Shown in pieces: positions 30,892 to 42,275 of a stretch of DNA of 64,000 nucleotides. A program made the position numbers and the translations under genes. Below the pieces are notes generated by a model. The model was not told the origin of the DNA and did not search any database. It worked only from the letters and a program-made list of their open reading frames with translations. Origin of the DNA: Adiantum capillus-veneris (Eukaryota; Streptophyta; Polypodiopsida; Polypodiales; Pteridaceae); NCBI GenBank assembly GCA_014529385.2, contig CM043958.1:75589169-75653168 (forward strand), given 5' to 3'. Positions within the stretch are counted from its first letter, which is position 1, and each line of letters starts with the position of its first letter.

Positions 30892-32289
30892 ATCTGAACA
30901 AGGTAAGATGTATTCTCGAAAATTTTCTTGGCTTAAATGTTTCCTAAACCAACCTCTCAGAGAGGCAAGCACTAACAGAGACTAATCACAAGCTAAAATG
31001 GTCGGCTTTCTCTTACATGCCACATACATATAAGCTATTTAAAGTGCACACTGTGCTGTTGTAATCATATTTTGATGTTATTATGCTTATTTTAACAGAA
31101 TGGCCAAATGCTCTTTGCTCGGGTAGAATTTTCTTATCTTTCAAAACAATAGAAGAGTTTTTATTGACTACCAAAACCGGCTTATCTTCTTGTTATTGAT
31201 CTAAAATAACTCTATTGTCAATTATAGATAGTAGTATTTCCAAGGGTTGAAAAGAAAGTTAAATGTACATCTATTATAGACATAAAGAAATAGTTCACAA
31301 AAAAGCTTTCTCGTATGTTACAAATATGACTAGTTTTATGAAATACGTTCACCCAATCTTGCACCATGTAATTGTAAGATCAAAATACCTTAGATTTATA
31401 TGCAGAAATCATCAATCCTTCTAGAGATTCAAAAACCTTTAAATGAACATCCTTTTGAATGTTTTGTTTTTTAGGGGTTCTACAAAAATCACTACTAATC
31501 GGTCTTGTTGTGGTGCCTCTCATGGTGGGCATCTCTCAAGGTATTGTTTGAATATCAGGCCTTCTTCACATTCTCATTATCCTTTTGTTTGAAAGGATAT
31601 ATCCATTAGGAAGATAATGGGGTCTAAGAGGGCTTCTTTATTTGGCAGTTTAAGGGAGTGAGAACTCTAATAGTAAGAAAGCAATCAAAAAACGGCTTTT
31701 GAATTCAAACAAGACAAACGGTTAGTTTATTTGAATTCAAATCCCCCTCCAAACAAACAAAATGTAGTACTTTAAAATCTAGTAGCGGGCAAAACCATAT
31801 CATGTAACATATCTATAAAAAGATCTCTGCATGTAGATTACAGATCTATAATCTCGCTCAAATTGGAGATCGTATGTAGGAGTTATGGAAGGCCAAAAAT
31901 CATAAATTTTTCCACCTCTTTTTGAGGGGGAAGTGCATCCTTTGACCACTCTTACATACCCACCATTCTTGCACACATGGCCTACAACTATTTGTCAACA
32001 TGTTAATCAACTCCATGATCTCATGGAAAGTAAAGAGGCCCTACTAAAGTGCATCCTCTTCCTAATGCTAAGACACATTATTATGCTTTGTTTCTCATTT
32101 GGAAAACTCCTTTGCAAACTCTATTAAGAGATTTTAAATCCTAGTGAAAGCTTCTTGATTTAGAGGTTGGAACTAGGTCAAAGCTATTCCTTCCAAGGTC
32201 AATCCAAATCTCTCTTGTTGAATGTGGAAATCTATCACTTACTGTGCTCTCAAGAATTTCTTAAAAAGAGATACATGTCAATGAGGATC
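30892..32289. other. No gene recognised
   Basis: AT-rich sequence downstream of the bHLH gene. Short frames only, no retroelement or RNA-gene motif seen. The first few hundred bases are probably the bHLH 3' UTR and flank. Confidence 0.6.
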
Positions 32290-33240
32290 TCTTGATCCAT
32301 CATTTTTTGCTCACACATTTGTCTACATGAGATGGTCTCATTAGTTGTGGTTTAGCCACATATCTTATCATTTCTAGGTCTCTTGTGAAGACATATCTCC
32401 CTATTTTATATATTCTTGGAGGAAATCTAAATGGAATCCTCTCTACCACATTCTTTGGTATCATTTCTACAACACTGTCACCAAATTTCACACCTCCTAA
32501 CCCCATTACAATAGTACGTTCTTCCATTTGGCTTAATGTATTAGTAACTACACTCTCTTGAAAATTGATTTGGCCTGTTTGAGATCATGTTGATCATGTA
32601 GCTTCATCCCTCGAGATGCATGTATATCCTTAAGACACGTTGAAGCCCATTCTTCCCACATTTGGTATCTCACATCTTTTTGAATTGGTTTTTGATACCC
32701 CTACTGTGCTCACACTCGACTATATGTAGTAAGTAGACAAGTGTATCTTTCTAGCTCATTTGTTTGTTCTATCATCCATAATTTTCTACCATAAGAACTT
32801 GCACTCCTTGTTTGTATACATGAAAAAATGGAGGTTCTTAATCTAGTCTGTCAAATTCTTTAGCCCTGGGTTCTTCATGTTTTTCATCCAAATCAATTGG
32901 GACTCTATACCTACTCCACTCCGTGTAGTAGTTGCTTCTCTCATTGAGTGTTTAAACCTGCCATTAATTTTACATACATGCATGTCAATCAGAAGGAAAT
33001 GAAAAAGGTATGGAGACAAGAAAATTAAACAACACATTTGTGTATGGATCAATGGCTGCATCTCCTCCAATATAGAGAGGAGGTCATTGCTCGTTAGTTG
33101 CTCCCCATTTTCTCTAAATACCACTCCCATCACCATACGCTTCGCAAGATTTAATTGAAAATGCCTAGGTCTAGTCATTGCTGATTCAAACACCACACAA
33201 GACACAAGTTCTCTCGTTTGTTGAATTGCGGACTGCAAAA
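32290..33240 (-). pseudogene. MULE/SWIM-type gene relic, copy 1
   Basis: On minus, a decayed coding region that matches 58.85-59.45 kb on plus. Shared DNA includes GAAAGATACACTTG / GAGAGATACACCTG, AAAAACCAATTCA, ATCAACATGATCTCAAACA and GTAGAAATGATACCAA / CTAGAAATGATACCAA. Protein pieces run MQSAIQQTRELVSCVVFESA (33238), WMKNMKNPGLKNLTD, then, after stops, MEERTIVMGLGGVKFGDSVV and EMIPKNVVERIPFRFPPRIY (32527-32300). Copy 2 continues into a transposase-like tail, and copy 3 has a SWIM zinc finger, so this is the N-terminal/middle part of that family. Many stops; not functional. Confidence 0.55.
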
Positions 33241-33950
33241 CTCCCTTTGCAATGGGGTCGTTATGGCTACTAATGTGGATGAAAAACGGATTCCAATTTT
33301 AGTTAGTGAGCAAGTAATAGAGAGCACAAGAATATTCTTGAAGTAGCACTAGACTTTGACCACAATGGAAACATTGTAGTGTTCCATTTTCAAAGCTCAC
33401 CATACCAATTGACAAAGTTGAAGTTACCAACTTCCCTATTCAACAAGCTTGCCTTTTCTTTTGTCCTTTTGTTTCTTTTACATTTTTTGTTGCCTTTCTA
33501 GACCAGAGACTAATTAATCTTAACCTCCCTTGAGGACTTCATGTGTACCAAGGTCACTAACTGAGTACTAGGCAAGGCACTACCCATAGCTGAGACTTGG
33601 ATCAATAGCTTCATTGGAAATGACAAGGAGACTTGGTGGAAGTGGGTACATCTCAAAGCACTGCCCATATTGGGTCCTTTTACTAGCCTTTCAAAAAGTA
33701 CCTCTAGGAGGTCATCTTCATTGTGTTTCAAAATGTGTTGATAAGCATCGACTCTTCTAGGGAGGCTGCTTTCCTAGCAGCTCTTCTAACATTTTGGAAT
33801 GATGCTAGTGAGAGATTCATGAGACCATATACCTTATGTAGCATTTCCCAAATGCACTATGTTTCAAATCGCTTGAGTGTTGCTATCTCAAAAGGCTCCC
33901 CTACCCACACACATTTCAAAATTCTCTCGTGTTGTTGTCTCAAAATCTTC
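33241..33950. other. Flank of the hAT insertion, no gene recognised
   Basis: Small frames on both strands (33510-33731 minus, 33723-34064 plus) show no family signal. The sequence up to 33958 is the original target locus and continues at 42276 after the hAT element. Confidence 0.5.
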
Positions 33951-33958
33951 CCCCCTGC
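33951..33958. repeat. Left 8-bp target site duplication of the hAT element
   Basis: CCCCCTGC, identical to 42268-42275. Eight bases is the hAT-specific duplication length. Confidence 0.9.
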
Positions 33959-34200
33959 CAGGGATTTAATATTTACGAAATTACGTCAAATTTTATGTGA
34001 TCACAAGCTTTTATTGACACATTTACATGATTACACTAAACATAATCACACAGAACCCGGTTAAGGGCGATCTGCAAACCCACTAAATTCCCGCCGGGCT
34101 TTTCAGTATTCCCGGTGGGCCCACCGGGGTTTATCATTTTCCCTGCGAGCCCGTCAAGAATACTAAAAGCCCGGGGGCTCGCAAAATTATATATACGCGG
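33959..34200 (+). repeat. Left terminal inverted region of the hAT element
   Basis: CAGGGATTT start, then a GC-rich subterminal block with inverted arms CCGGGCTTTTCAGTATTC (34094-34111) and GAATACTAAAAGCCCGG (34158-34174). A TATATATA box (34186-34195 area) follows and could start the plus-strand genes. Confidence 0.8.
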
Positions 34201-34234
34201 GCCCGATCGGGTGTTATTTCGTCTTGTTTTCATC

Positions 34235-34240
<6 letters not shown>

Positions 34241-34280
<40 letters not shown>
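34241..34280. repeat. (GA)20 microsatellite
   Basis: Pure GA run just inside the left hAT end, probably in the 5' leader of the plus-strand genes. Confidence 0.95.
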
Positions 34281-34282
<2 letters not shown>

Positions 34283-34319
34283 ACCTTTGCAGGTACGTCG
34301 AGAGGAGAGAGGGGGTCGT

Positions 34320-34902
34320 GTGGGAGCGTGCTCTGCGTCGTAGTGCACGGCAGCAGGAGTACCTGACCACACAATCTGGGTATGTGTTGTGTGTGTGTGT
34401 ATGCATTGTGTGGTAGCGTGTCTTTTGTCGTATTGCGCGGCAGTAATAAGGTACCTTACCACACAATGGGAGTGTGTGTGTAAGCTGTTCTACGGAACAA
34501 TGCTTATCACGAGGGCATCACCTCGATGACGCGGGGAAGATGGTGTCCTTGTGGTAAGTATTGGCTTACTGTCTAGGTACTACGTCGGTAACGCGTCGGT
34601 ACTACGTCATGTGGGAGCGTGCTCTGCGTCGTAGTGCACGGCAGCAGTAGCAGAGTACCTGACCACACAATCCGGGTAGGTGTTGTGTTGTGTGTGTGTG
34701 TGTGTATATATATGCGTTGTGTGGTAGCGTGTCTTTTGTCGTATTGCGCGACAGTAATAAGGTACCTTACCACACAATGGGAGTGTGTGTGTAAGCTGTT
34801 TTATGGAACAATGCTTATCACGAGGGCATCACCTCGATGACGCAGGGAAGATGGTGTCCTTGTGGTAAGTATTGGCTTATTGTCTGGGTACTACGTCGGT
34901 AA
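34320..34902 (+). repeat. 291-bp tandem duplication in the hAT left arm
   Basis: Copy 1 (34320-34610) and copy 2 (34611-34902) begin GTGGGAGCGTGCTCTGCGTC and share ACCACACAATGGGAGTGTGT and ATCACGAGGGCATCACCTCG. They differ at scattered bases and in the length of GT runs. Both contain TGTGGTAAGTATTGG, a candidate splice donor. Short copies of GGTAACGCGGC continue to 35218. Confidence 0.9.
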
Positions 34903-35218
34903 TGTGCCGAATCTAGTATCCTTATGGTAAGTCAACCTCCCTTTCCCTTTCCCAAAAAACATGGGCATCGATTGGTAACGCGGCTATATGATGTTCGTAT
35001 GCAGGCCATTGCTTTTCCTAAGATTCAGGTGGCACTCGATCGGTAACGTGGCTGGTAACGCGGCTAATAGAGTGTCGCTTGTTAGAAGCATTTGTTTTTG
35101 CATAAATGTGGCATTCAGGTCGTTAACCCGACCGTACGAACGTCATATAATTTGTATGTGCATGTGCAGTTAATTTTTTAAGTATTAAGTATATGAAATA
35201 CTTGGTCAGTAACGCGGC
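34587..35218 (+). repeat. Dispersed GGTAACGCGGC motif
   Basis: GGTAACGCG or GGTAACGyGGC occurs at 34587, 34974, 35042 and 35054, with AGTAACGCGGC at 35208 and weaker copies near 34898 and 35120. Such GC-rich subterminal motifs are where hAT transposases bind in known elements, so these are candidate transposase sites. They could also be leader repeats. Confidence 0.6.
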
Positions 35219-35999
35219 AGTGAAGAGTATTTCATATACAAATGTATGAATTGTTTGATTTTGTTGTTTTTAACTGTCCATTTGAAATTATATACTAGCT
35301 AATTATATTCAAAAGAATACTTTATTCATCAATCATCACTATTTTAAATGTTCCATTTATATAAATTATATGTAAAAAAGTATTTGCACACAAATTGCAT
35401 GTTTAATATTCTTTTTAATCTTTTTAAAGGACTCTCAAGCATTATCGCTATTTTTAATGCTTCATTTACATAAATTCTCTGTAAAAAATCTAAATGCACA
35501 CAATTTTCATGTTAAATATACTTTTGTATCTTTTTAAAGAGCATCAATTATCATCGCTTTTTGATTGCTACATTTACATAAATTCTATGTAAAAAAGTGT
35601 GTGAACACAATTTGCTAGTCCAATTTGTATACTTCCAATGTTTCAAATGTTTTTGAAGTTTTTAAGTCGGTGTGTGCTTTGTTTGAATTAGTATGTGCAC
35701 ACGGAGAAAAATGTAAGTTAAAAATTCAATATATGCTGAAATGTGCCAGACTGTTAACTTGTATTGTTTGATCTGGATTAAGTTCTTATAAACCACTTAT
35801 TTGAATTGCATTTTACACGTGTAATAGATTGCAATTTTAAGTGAAGATTATTTTAAATTTTTATCAATATTTCCTTGCACATTTGTTAAGTCTTCAAGTG
35901 GTGGTTAAGAGTTTACTAGAGATAGTGTGAGAGTGTTAGTGTCATTCGCAACCATGAATTTGTATTTGATATGCTGTTTTTTTATTGTCTAGTGCAAAT

Positions 36000-37519
36000 A
36001 TGACACCAGATCAAAAGAAATTTATTATGCGTGCCATTTGTAAAAAATGTATTTTGGAAATCTCATCATGTGCAGCTAATACCATACAACAGATTAGTGA
36101 AAGCGATGTCTACATCAAAGACATCACTAGTGCTATATGGGAGAACACAGAGCACAGGTTGCGACTTGAAGGCCAATATGAGTTGTTGCTTCTAGCAGGG
36201 ATACGAGAATTTGACCCCCACCACAAGGTCAAGACATTGTTGGGCAATATGAAAGTATGTTGCAGAAACTTAAAGGAAGATATCCCACCTGCCTGCGACA
36301 TGTCAAAATTAGACCTCTAGGATAAATTGGAAAAAGAACAGAAGGTAAAGATGAAGCATGTGAAAGCGTAGGACCAAGCAGCCTTACCCAAGATATTGAA
36401 GATGGCCCAGGATACGCAAGCAGCTTTGGGAGGTCGATCCGTTGCCAACGGCACCGGCACAATCATGCGCACTGCTTTGAATGCAAAGTGCGCTCATCTT
36501 GTTGGCATCCCTCAGGAAGCCTTGGTAGAAGGTATGAGGATTGGAGCAGGCTCCTTCAGTGTGTGCACATTGTACACCATCAAAGGCATCTCATTTTTTC
36601 CAGACCACATTACATATGTGGGAAAATGTTACAAGGGAGGGAGTGAGGTGAATTTGACAGCTTTCAAACAGAGCAAGGAATGCAAACGCTTCACGCCTCC
36701 ATTGTAAGGTGCATTGGGTTTACTACAGAAGCTTCTTGGATCACGATATTACCATACTACAATGGAGATACCATGGGCGACATGATGTGTCGCTTATCAT
36801 TTGCTCACGGATTGTTTAGACGACACATGCACAGGCTACAACATGGTTGGAGATCATTGCCTGTAGCGAATCTTCCTGTAAGAGAGATAGACACGGTGCG
36901 GATCAAAGCAGTGATTGAGTAGATGCCAGCCGTTTGTCATGCCTTAATCGACGGTGTTGCGGCTGCACACTCTGTCGGTATAGTGCACAGTGACGTGCAC
37001 CCGCTCAACATAATGTTGGACTTTACTCGCGCTAATAAACCCCGCATCGGCATTATTGGTTGGGATATGATGGTGAGAACACCAGCTAAGCACGTAGTAA
37101 ATAATTATCTACATCCAAGCGTACAGTCGGACGAAGTAGTTTTGAATGTACAGAGAGCAAGGAATGCCGAGATAGCTAAGCGACTGTGGATTTCTCCTGA
37201 ACTATACGATCCACGGTGCACAGATGCATACACAAAAGCGAGAGACATTTATGCATTAGGCTACCTATTCGATATGGTGGCAGATTTTTGGAGTGCAGCA
37301 AAAAAAAATTATTTTCCAGAAGAAGTTTTATACCACCCGGACGAAGATGTTATGAAGGCTATTTGAGTTAAAGTAGATTGTTGGATGAAGTTAAAAGAGT
37401 GGGACCAAAGAAGGAATGCTTTTGACGTGTTGATATTTTTCAAAGAACATTTAAAGATAGACCCTAACCCTGTCCAACGTCCACTTGTTGAACTTGCACC
37501 ATCATTTTATCCGATTTAA
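36000..37519 (+). pseudogene. Protein-kinase-like gene carried by the hAT element
   Basis: After an acceptor-like tattgtctag the frame starts MTPDQKKFIMRAICKKCILE, an all-helical N-terminus of about 190 residues. A kinase domain follows: glycine loop MRIGAGSFSVCTLYTI (about 36533), VGKCYKGG as the likely Lys strand, catalytic loop IVHSDVHPLNIML (36980-37017; HRD is HSD, Asp and Asn kept), then GIIGWDMMV where DFG should be, WISPELYDP as the APE equivalent, and ARDIYALGYLFDMVADF as subdomain IX. It ends VELAPSFYPI, TAA at 37517. Stops lie near 36318, 36370, 36920 and 37364, with a frameshift near 36690. The substrate is unknown. Kinases are not part of normal hAT equipment, so it is captured or specific to this lineage. 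Confidence 0.7.
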
Positions 37520-37717
37520 ACATTTCTATGATATACATATGTCTTGTCCAGGGTATTCTTTTTTTTATTGAAGTCAAATTTGCCTTGTGGTTCAATTAGT
37601 CGCATTTGTTGTGTTTTGATTTAATGAATTCCGCACAGTGTCCCAATGAGTGAGAATATATATTTGTCAATGATATTGAATATTTGTCTATCTGTTGATT
37701 GCAGCTCTAAGAGAAAA

Positions 37718-38687
37718 TGGCCGATGAAGAACAAGATATTGGCACCCAATCACTGCGTGATGATACAAACAAGCGGCTGTTAATGCATTTCAGCGCATGA
37801 AGTCTCTGGCACACGGAATGTCGGCACAACAAGCGACGCGTATTGCTCACCGACTCTCAAAGTGGGCAAATCCAAACCATATGCAATGGAAAGAGATCAA
37901 TAAAGAAGTGACAAAGGACATGATCAAGACAATATGGCCATGTGAGGACGCAGAGAGCAAGAAAGGAAGGTGGAAGGTTTCGAAGTGCGACCATGATGCG
38001 ATCAAAGATAATGTTGAGAGGATTTATTTGGAGGTTTACGACAATCCCTTGCACAATGCAGATTGTGCGCTATATTTTGCAAAAATGTTATATGTTCACT
38101 TCGTGCAACAACGGCCAGTAGACTTCTCGTCAAAGGAGACAGCTGTTGCCACTCATGATTTAAGGGAGAGTTGTGTCACTTTCACCCGAGATGAGTTGGC
38201 ATTGATAGTGGAAGGTGCCGATCTATAGTTAAAAAGAGAGAAGGATATTTACACGACACAGTTGGAAGAGAAAGATGCAGAAATAACAGGGCTTTCTATA
38301 GCCACCCAGACACCCCAACCCTCACAAGTCCGGATGGAGAAAAGCATTCACTACTTAAGTCAGGACATTAAAAATATGACACAGCGAGTGAATCCAACCC
38401 CTGTACAAGGGACACACATCAGCCACCTTGTCATGCATCCGAAGTTGGTGCCCTCGTCTACTTTAGATGCATCCTCATCTTCCCAATGTCCAGTTTACTA
38501 CAAGAATTTTGATGGATGGAGTGGATATTATACATTGATATGTGGTTATTATTATCATTTAGTTTGTCTTATTCATTTAATGAAAAATAGTAGTCGATGC
38601 GCAATTTGCTCACAAGATATTCCACAAGGAATATATATTATGTTTGGCATGGCAAACGAATATAAATTTTCAAGCAAGAACACCTAG
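37718..38687 (+). pseudogene. Second hAT cargo gene, RING-like C-terminus
   Basis: A start MADEEQDIGTQSLRDD at 37718 follows an acceptor-like tgttgattgcag. A one-base shift near 37770 moves to QAAVNAFQRMKSLAHGMSAQ. A helical region with TKDMIKTIWPCEDAESKKG follows, then a stop near 38226. Then a coiled segment (KREKDIYTTQLEEKDAEITG) and a C-terminal Cys/His cluster: CPVYYKNFDGWSGYYTLICG, YYYHLVCLIHLMK, SRCAICSQDIP. This is the spacing of a RING-H2 finger with two ligands replaced by Tyr. RING proteins usually act as ubiquitin ligases. Whether this is a separate gene or the far exons of the kinase-like transcript is open. It ends 169 bp before the transposase end, facing it. Confidence 0.55.
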
Positions 38688-38855
38688 ATACCCCTAGCAC
38701 AATTAGAAATCTGTTTGATGAGCAAGATGCGCAACACAATTGACATCAACAAACTATGTACTATCGCGAATATGAAGCATTGTAATTACTCAAAACACAT
38801 TTGAATACAAGGTCTTTTACAATGGTTTTTGACATTTACCCATTCTACTCTCAAG

Positions 38856-41073
38856 CTATATTGAATCAATTGAGTTGTTATCTGGTTCTAAGTCTGAGTG
38901 TTGTGGTTCTCCTTGTAATTCAACCTCCACATCTATTATCAAATTCTCTTCTATTTCGTCTACAGTGCATTGAGATACACCAACATTGAACTCTTTGTCA
39001 TCTTCGTTTTGACAATCATACAACCAGGTTGGCATTTACTTCTCGTAGCCAGCACTTTCGATGTGATTCAATATCTTTCGTTGCAAAACATATACACTAG
39101 TTTTTCTGCTCTATCTGCTAATATGCTCTATCTGCTAATAGTCTGTGCGAATAATGTTGTGAACATACTTGTACATACTTCAGTTCCTCTCTGAACTTGA
39201 GTTTGTTGCACATTGTGCGAGTAGTTTCATTGCAAGGGGACGTAAGGTAGAGTAATGATCTCCACCATTCATCATCCACCACTTCCATGAAGGTTGCTCT
39301 TTTGCCATTACTTGTACAAAATCATTTGCAAAAGGACCTTCTTTTAATCTGAATGCACTCATTTCTTTGATGCAATCAATTTGGTCCTGAACGTTGGAGT
39401 AGAACGTGTTGACTATGTGATAGAAATCGCTTACCACCTCTGTATTGGACATCAGATCTAAATTCCAATACTTTGGATCGAGCATGTAAGCAACGCTATG
39501 GAGTGGACTATGAGCACTCTTCCACCTTGCATGAAAATACTTAGCCAAAATTTTTCGCTGTTTGCCAGAGAATGGTAATCGCCACTCTTCTCTACTACAA
39601 ACTCTTTCACCTCTTCAGGATTTTCAAGACTCTGTTGGACTGACCACCATGTCATCCACACTTTGTCCAAGTTTGGCGCCCTTTGATCAAGATTGCGGAT
39701 CGCGAACATACCGGGCATCATTACATGGTATGCATCCATTACACTCCTCCACCAAGAAAACTTGTTTACATTGCCATGTAGACATGTAATTTTATCTTTC
39801 ACTTTTTCTTTCTGCTCAAGCTGCCATTCATCAAAGGCCGTGCAATTGAATGTGTCAATCACAACGCATTTATTACGGAGAAGCGATTCCAAGGTATAAA
39901 AGTGTGTGCAGAACCGAGTTTCAGCAGGAAGTTTCATCATCACTGACATGTGCATCCTATATAAATCGAGCACTCTTTGTCGTTTCAAGATAATTTTCAC
40001 AACCTGACGTGCTGTATCAATTATTTTGGCGAACCATGCGGTTTCTTCGCTAGTGTACCAATCTTTCAGCACCAAGTTCAAGCTGTGCATAGTACAACCA
40101 TTGGCAAAAATGTGTGGAAAGCACTTCTTTATTAATTTACTGGAGTTTTTACAATTCTTTGCGTTGTCCATGACTACTTGAACAACATGTTTAACACCAA
40201 TTTCTTTAATTACATAAATCAAGACCTCAAAAATGTATTTTCCACTTTTAATTGCACCAGAACTATCAATCGCCTTTATAAACGTTTCTCCCCTTGGACA
40301 AACCAACATTACATTGATCAACGGTCTTCTCTGAACATTTGACCAGCCATCACTCACAATCGTACATCCTAAAAGTGAAATATTCCCAAGTATTATTTTG
40401 CCAACATGCTCTTTGACTTCGATGTAACATTTTGTCCAAGAAAAAATTTCTTATCATGTGATAAGAAGGCGCTGAAAATCATGGACCAAACTCACCAATT
40501 TTCTTCCAAGCAGCCTTCCAATGATTGCTGTTTACCATGACCAAAGCACTTCTAGTAAAGAATATTGCTTTGGTGAGTGTAGTTTGTGCTTCTTCTAGAG
40601 ACTGCACTCGAAAGCTTTGATGTATTGATTTTTGACGCATTTGACAAAGTCCACTTTCATTGTGACGTTTAAAAGGAACACTGCTTGGAATTTCCTCTCC
40701 TTGCACAGGTTGTTCTCCCAAGGTTAGTTGGTGTCAGTACAGGATCTGTGGAGTTAATATTTGGGAACTCTTGACTCGAAGCCATAGAGCTATATATATA
40801 TTGTCTCTTGCCACCCTTTTTGGCAAGATCTTCTCTCAAACTCTTTGCAAGTGCAGGTGCTTGAGGATGTCCACATTTCTTACAATTGCTTTTAGCGCTA
40901 CCCAGAAAATGATCCCTCATACGTGGTGCACCGCCTGATTTTGTTGTGTGACAAAATTTACATTGCCACTCCATATATTGGCCGCATATGTTGTGAGAAT
41001 AATCCCACTCTTTGCCAGGAGCTTTTTTATTTTTTGGTTTCTTCGTACCACCTGTGCCCACATTTTGCTCCAT
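38856..41073 (-). pseudogene. hAT transposase (BED finger, DUF659, dimerisation domain)
   Basis: On minus from Met at 41073: a Lys-rich start, then BED-type finger WQCKFCHTTKSGG ... RMRDHF ... CKKCGHPQ. A frameshift near 40690 leads to LCQMRQKSIHQSFRVQ and WKKIGEFGP. The DUF659 core begins MSDGWSNVQRRPLINVMLV (catalytic Asp in SDGW) with VCPRGETFIKAIDSSG and VVMDNAKNCKNSSKLI (second Asp). After a shift near 39500 the end reads WKWWMMNGGDHYSTLRPLAM and LLAQCATNSSSERN with the catalytic-end Glu; the Trp after ERN is a TGA. Protein-like sequence continues to TAG at 38856 (FNVGVSQCTVDEIEENLIID). It would cut and join the element ends. Three or more lesions make this copy inactive. Confidence 0.9.
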
Positions 41074-42030
41074 TGCTTTTAAATTAAAACTGAAGACAAA
41101 AGAACAAGATGTCTAGTTTGTGAAATTTTTCTTATTTTCAATATATATTATAATTTAAAACCATTCAATATGAAAGTAACCATGATGCACAATATGAGAT
41201 TTTCAATGCATGCTAGTCAATCCACATATCGATCACCTATATTGTGAGCAACCATACACATTGCAATGTAGTCTATGCATGGCATAATAACTATAAAAAT
41301 GCTATAAATCTCTCTATGCAATTATTATTATAATGATTATTTATATGTCCACTTTGATTTGCTAACAATAAAACACATCTAATTTCATTTGATACAAAAA
41401 AAAACGAAAGCAATAAAATATATGATTGGTCATTTCATGCACTAATAATCTATCATAATACATAATTCACTCTCTGTATAAACCAATGAATGAACTAACG
41501 CAAATAAATGTTCAATATAATCACTCAATTGAGGACTATTTGTACCGAGTGAAGGATTGTAGCCCACCCATGCAACCAATTCAATATATAAAAGCTATTT
41601 TAACCCAATCAAGAGTTATAGCTCTTATATTGTGGAGTGAAAAGTGTAAATCAACTCAAATGCAACACTTCAAGGATCTTTATATGCCCGATACACTAGT
41701 ATAGGACATCCGACCCTTGACTTATTCGACTCGTCATTTACATATGCTCATCTTGTAAAACCAATTACAGCCCTCATTTGGACCAATGGCTTCTTCGCAA
41801 GCATGATTCTCCAAGTTTTCAGTTGTTTTGGTTTTGTACCTTTATGTCGGTAAATGAATTAAAAATTTTTGGAAGTGGTTACCGAATTAAGAATCACGTT
41901 CGACCCAAAAAAAAGGACCTGTGACTTTGTAACGTTAGGTCAAGTCACAAGGAGATGACTATACATGGCACTCGGATACACTCCCCAAGGATTTGCCTAG
42001 CTAAAAGACCGTTGTTAGCACACTGTTTAC
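41074..42030. other. AT-rich 5' region of the transposase gene
   Basis: Very AT-rich leader and promoter space between the transposase start and the right end of the hAT element. The small plus frame at 41486-41704 has no family signal. Confidence 0.5.
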
Positions 42031-42034
42031 TATA

Positions 42035-42267
42035 TATAATTACTCCTGCCGGGCTTTTTCATTTTCCCGACGGGCTCGCCGGGAAAATGAAAAAGCCCGG
42101 CGAGCAGGGAAAAATGGAAACCTCGGAGGTCTAACCGGCTCTATAGGTTTTTGCATGTCAAAATCAAAGTCACGTTAACAATTAACATGATCACGTGATT
42201 TTTTGTGTGTAAATACTAGAGTTATTGACGTAATCACCTGATCGTGATTACGTTAATGAAATCCCTG
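42035..42267 (-). repeat. Right terminal inverted region of the hAT element, with perfect hairpin
   Basis: Ends AAATCCCTG at 42267. A perfect 21-bp inverted repeat, GCCGGGCTTTTTCATTTTCCC (42048-42068) and its complement (42081-42101), has a 12-bp loop. TATATATA sits just inside (42031-42038), a possible promoter for the transposase. Confidence 0.88.
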
Positions 42268-42275
42268 CCCCCTGC
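42268..42275. repeat. Right 8-bp target site duplication of the hAT element
   Basis: CCCCCTGC, identical to 33951-33958. Confidence 0.9.

Larger units (their letters stand above)
33959..42267 (-). mobile_element. Complete hAT-superfamily transposon with extra genes, 8309 bp
   Basis: Both ends read CAGGGATTT inward and are flanked by a perfect 8-bp duplication, CCCCCTGC. Beyond nine bases the terminal 240 bp are only partly alike but share CCGGTTA, GCCGGGCTTTT with a hairpin, and AATTATATATA, in the same order. The minus strand encodes a BED/DUF659/dimerisation hAT transposase from the right end. The plus strand carries a protein-kinase-like gene and a RING-like gene running from the left end. 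Coding genes have stops and shifts, so this copy looks immobile, but its structure is whole. Host DNA joins 33958 to 42276. Confidence 0.92.

Noticed and set aside
34036-34462. Ser-Leu and Arg-Glu repeat ORFs at the hAT left end
   Set aside because: Artefacts of the (GA)/(CT) run in several frames.
36110-36462. Minus-strand ORFs across the kinase-like gene
   Set aside because: Shadows; the plus frame carries the recognisable domain.
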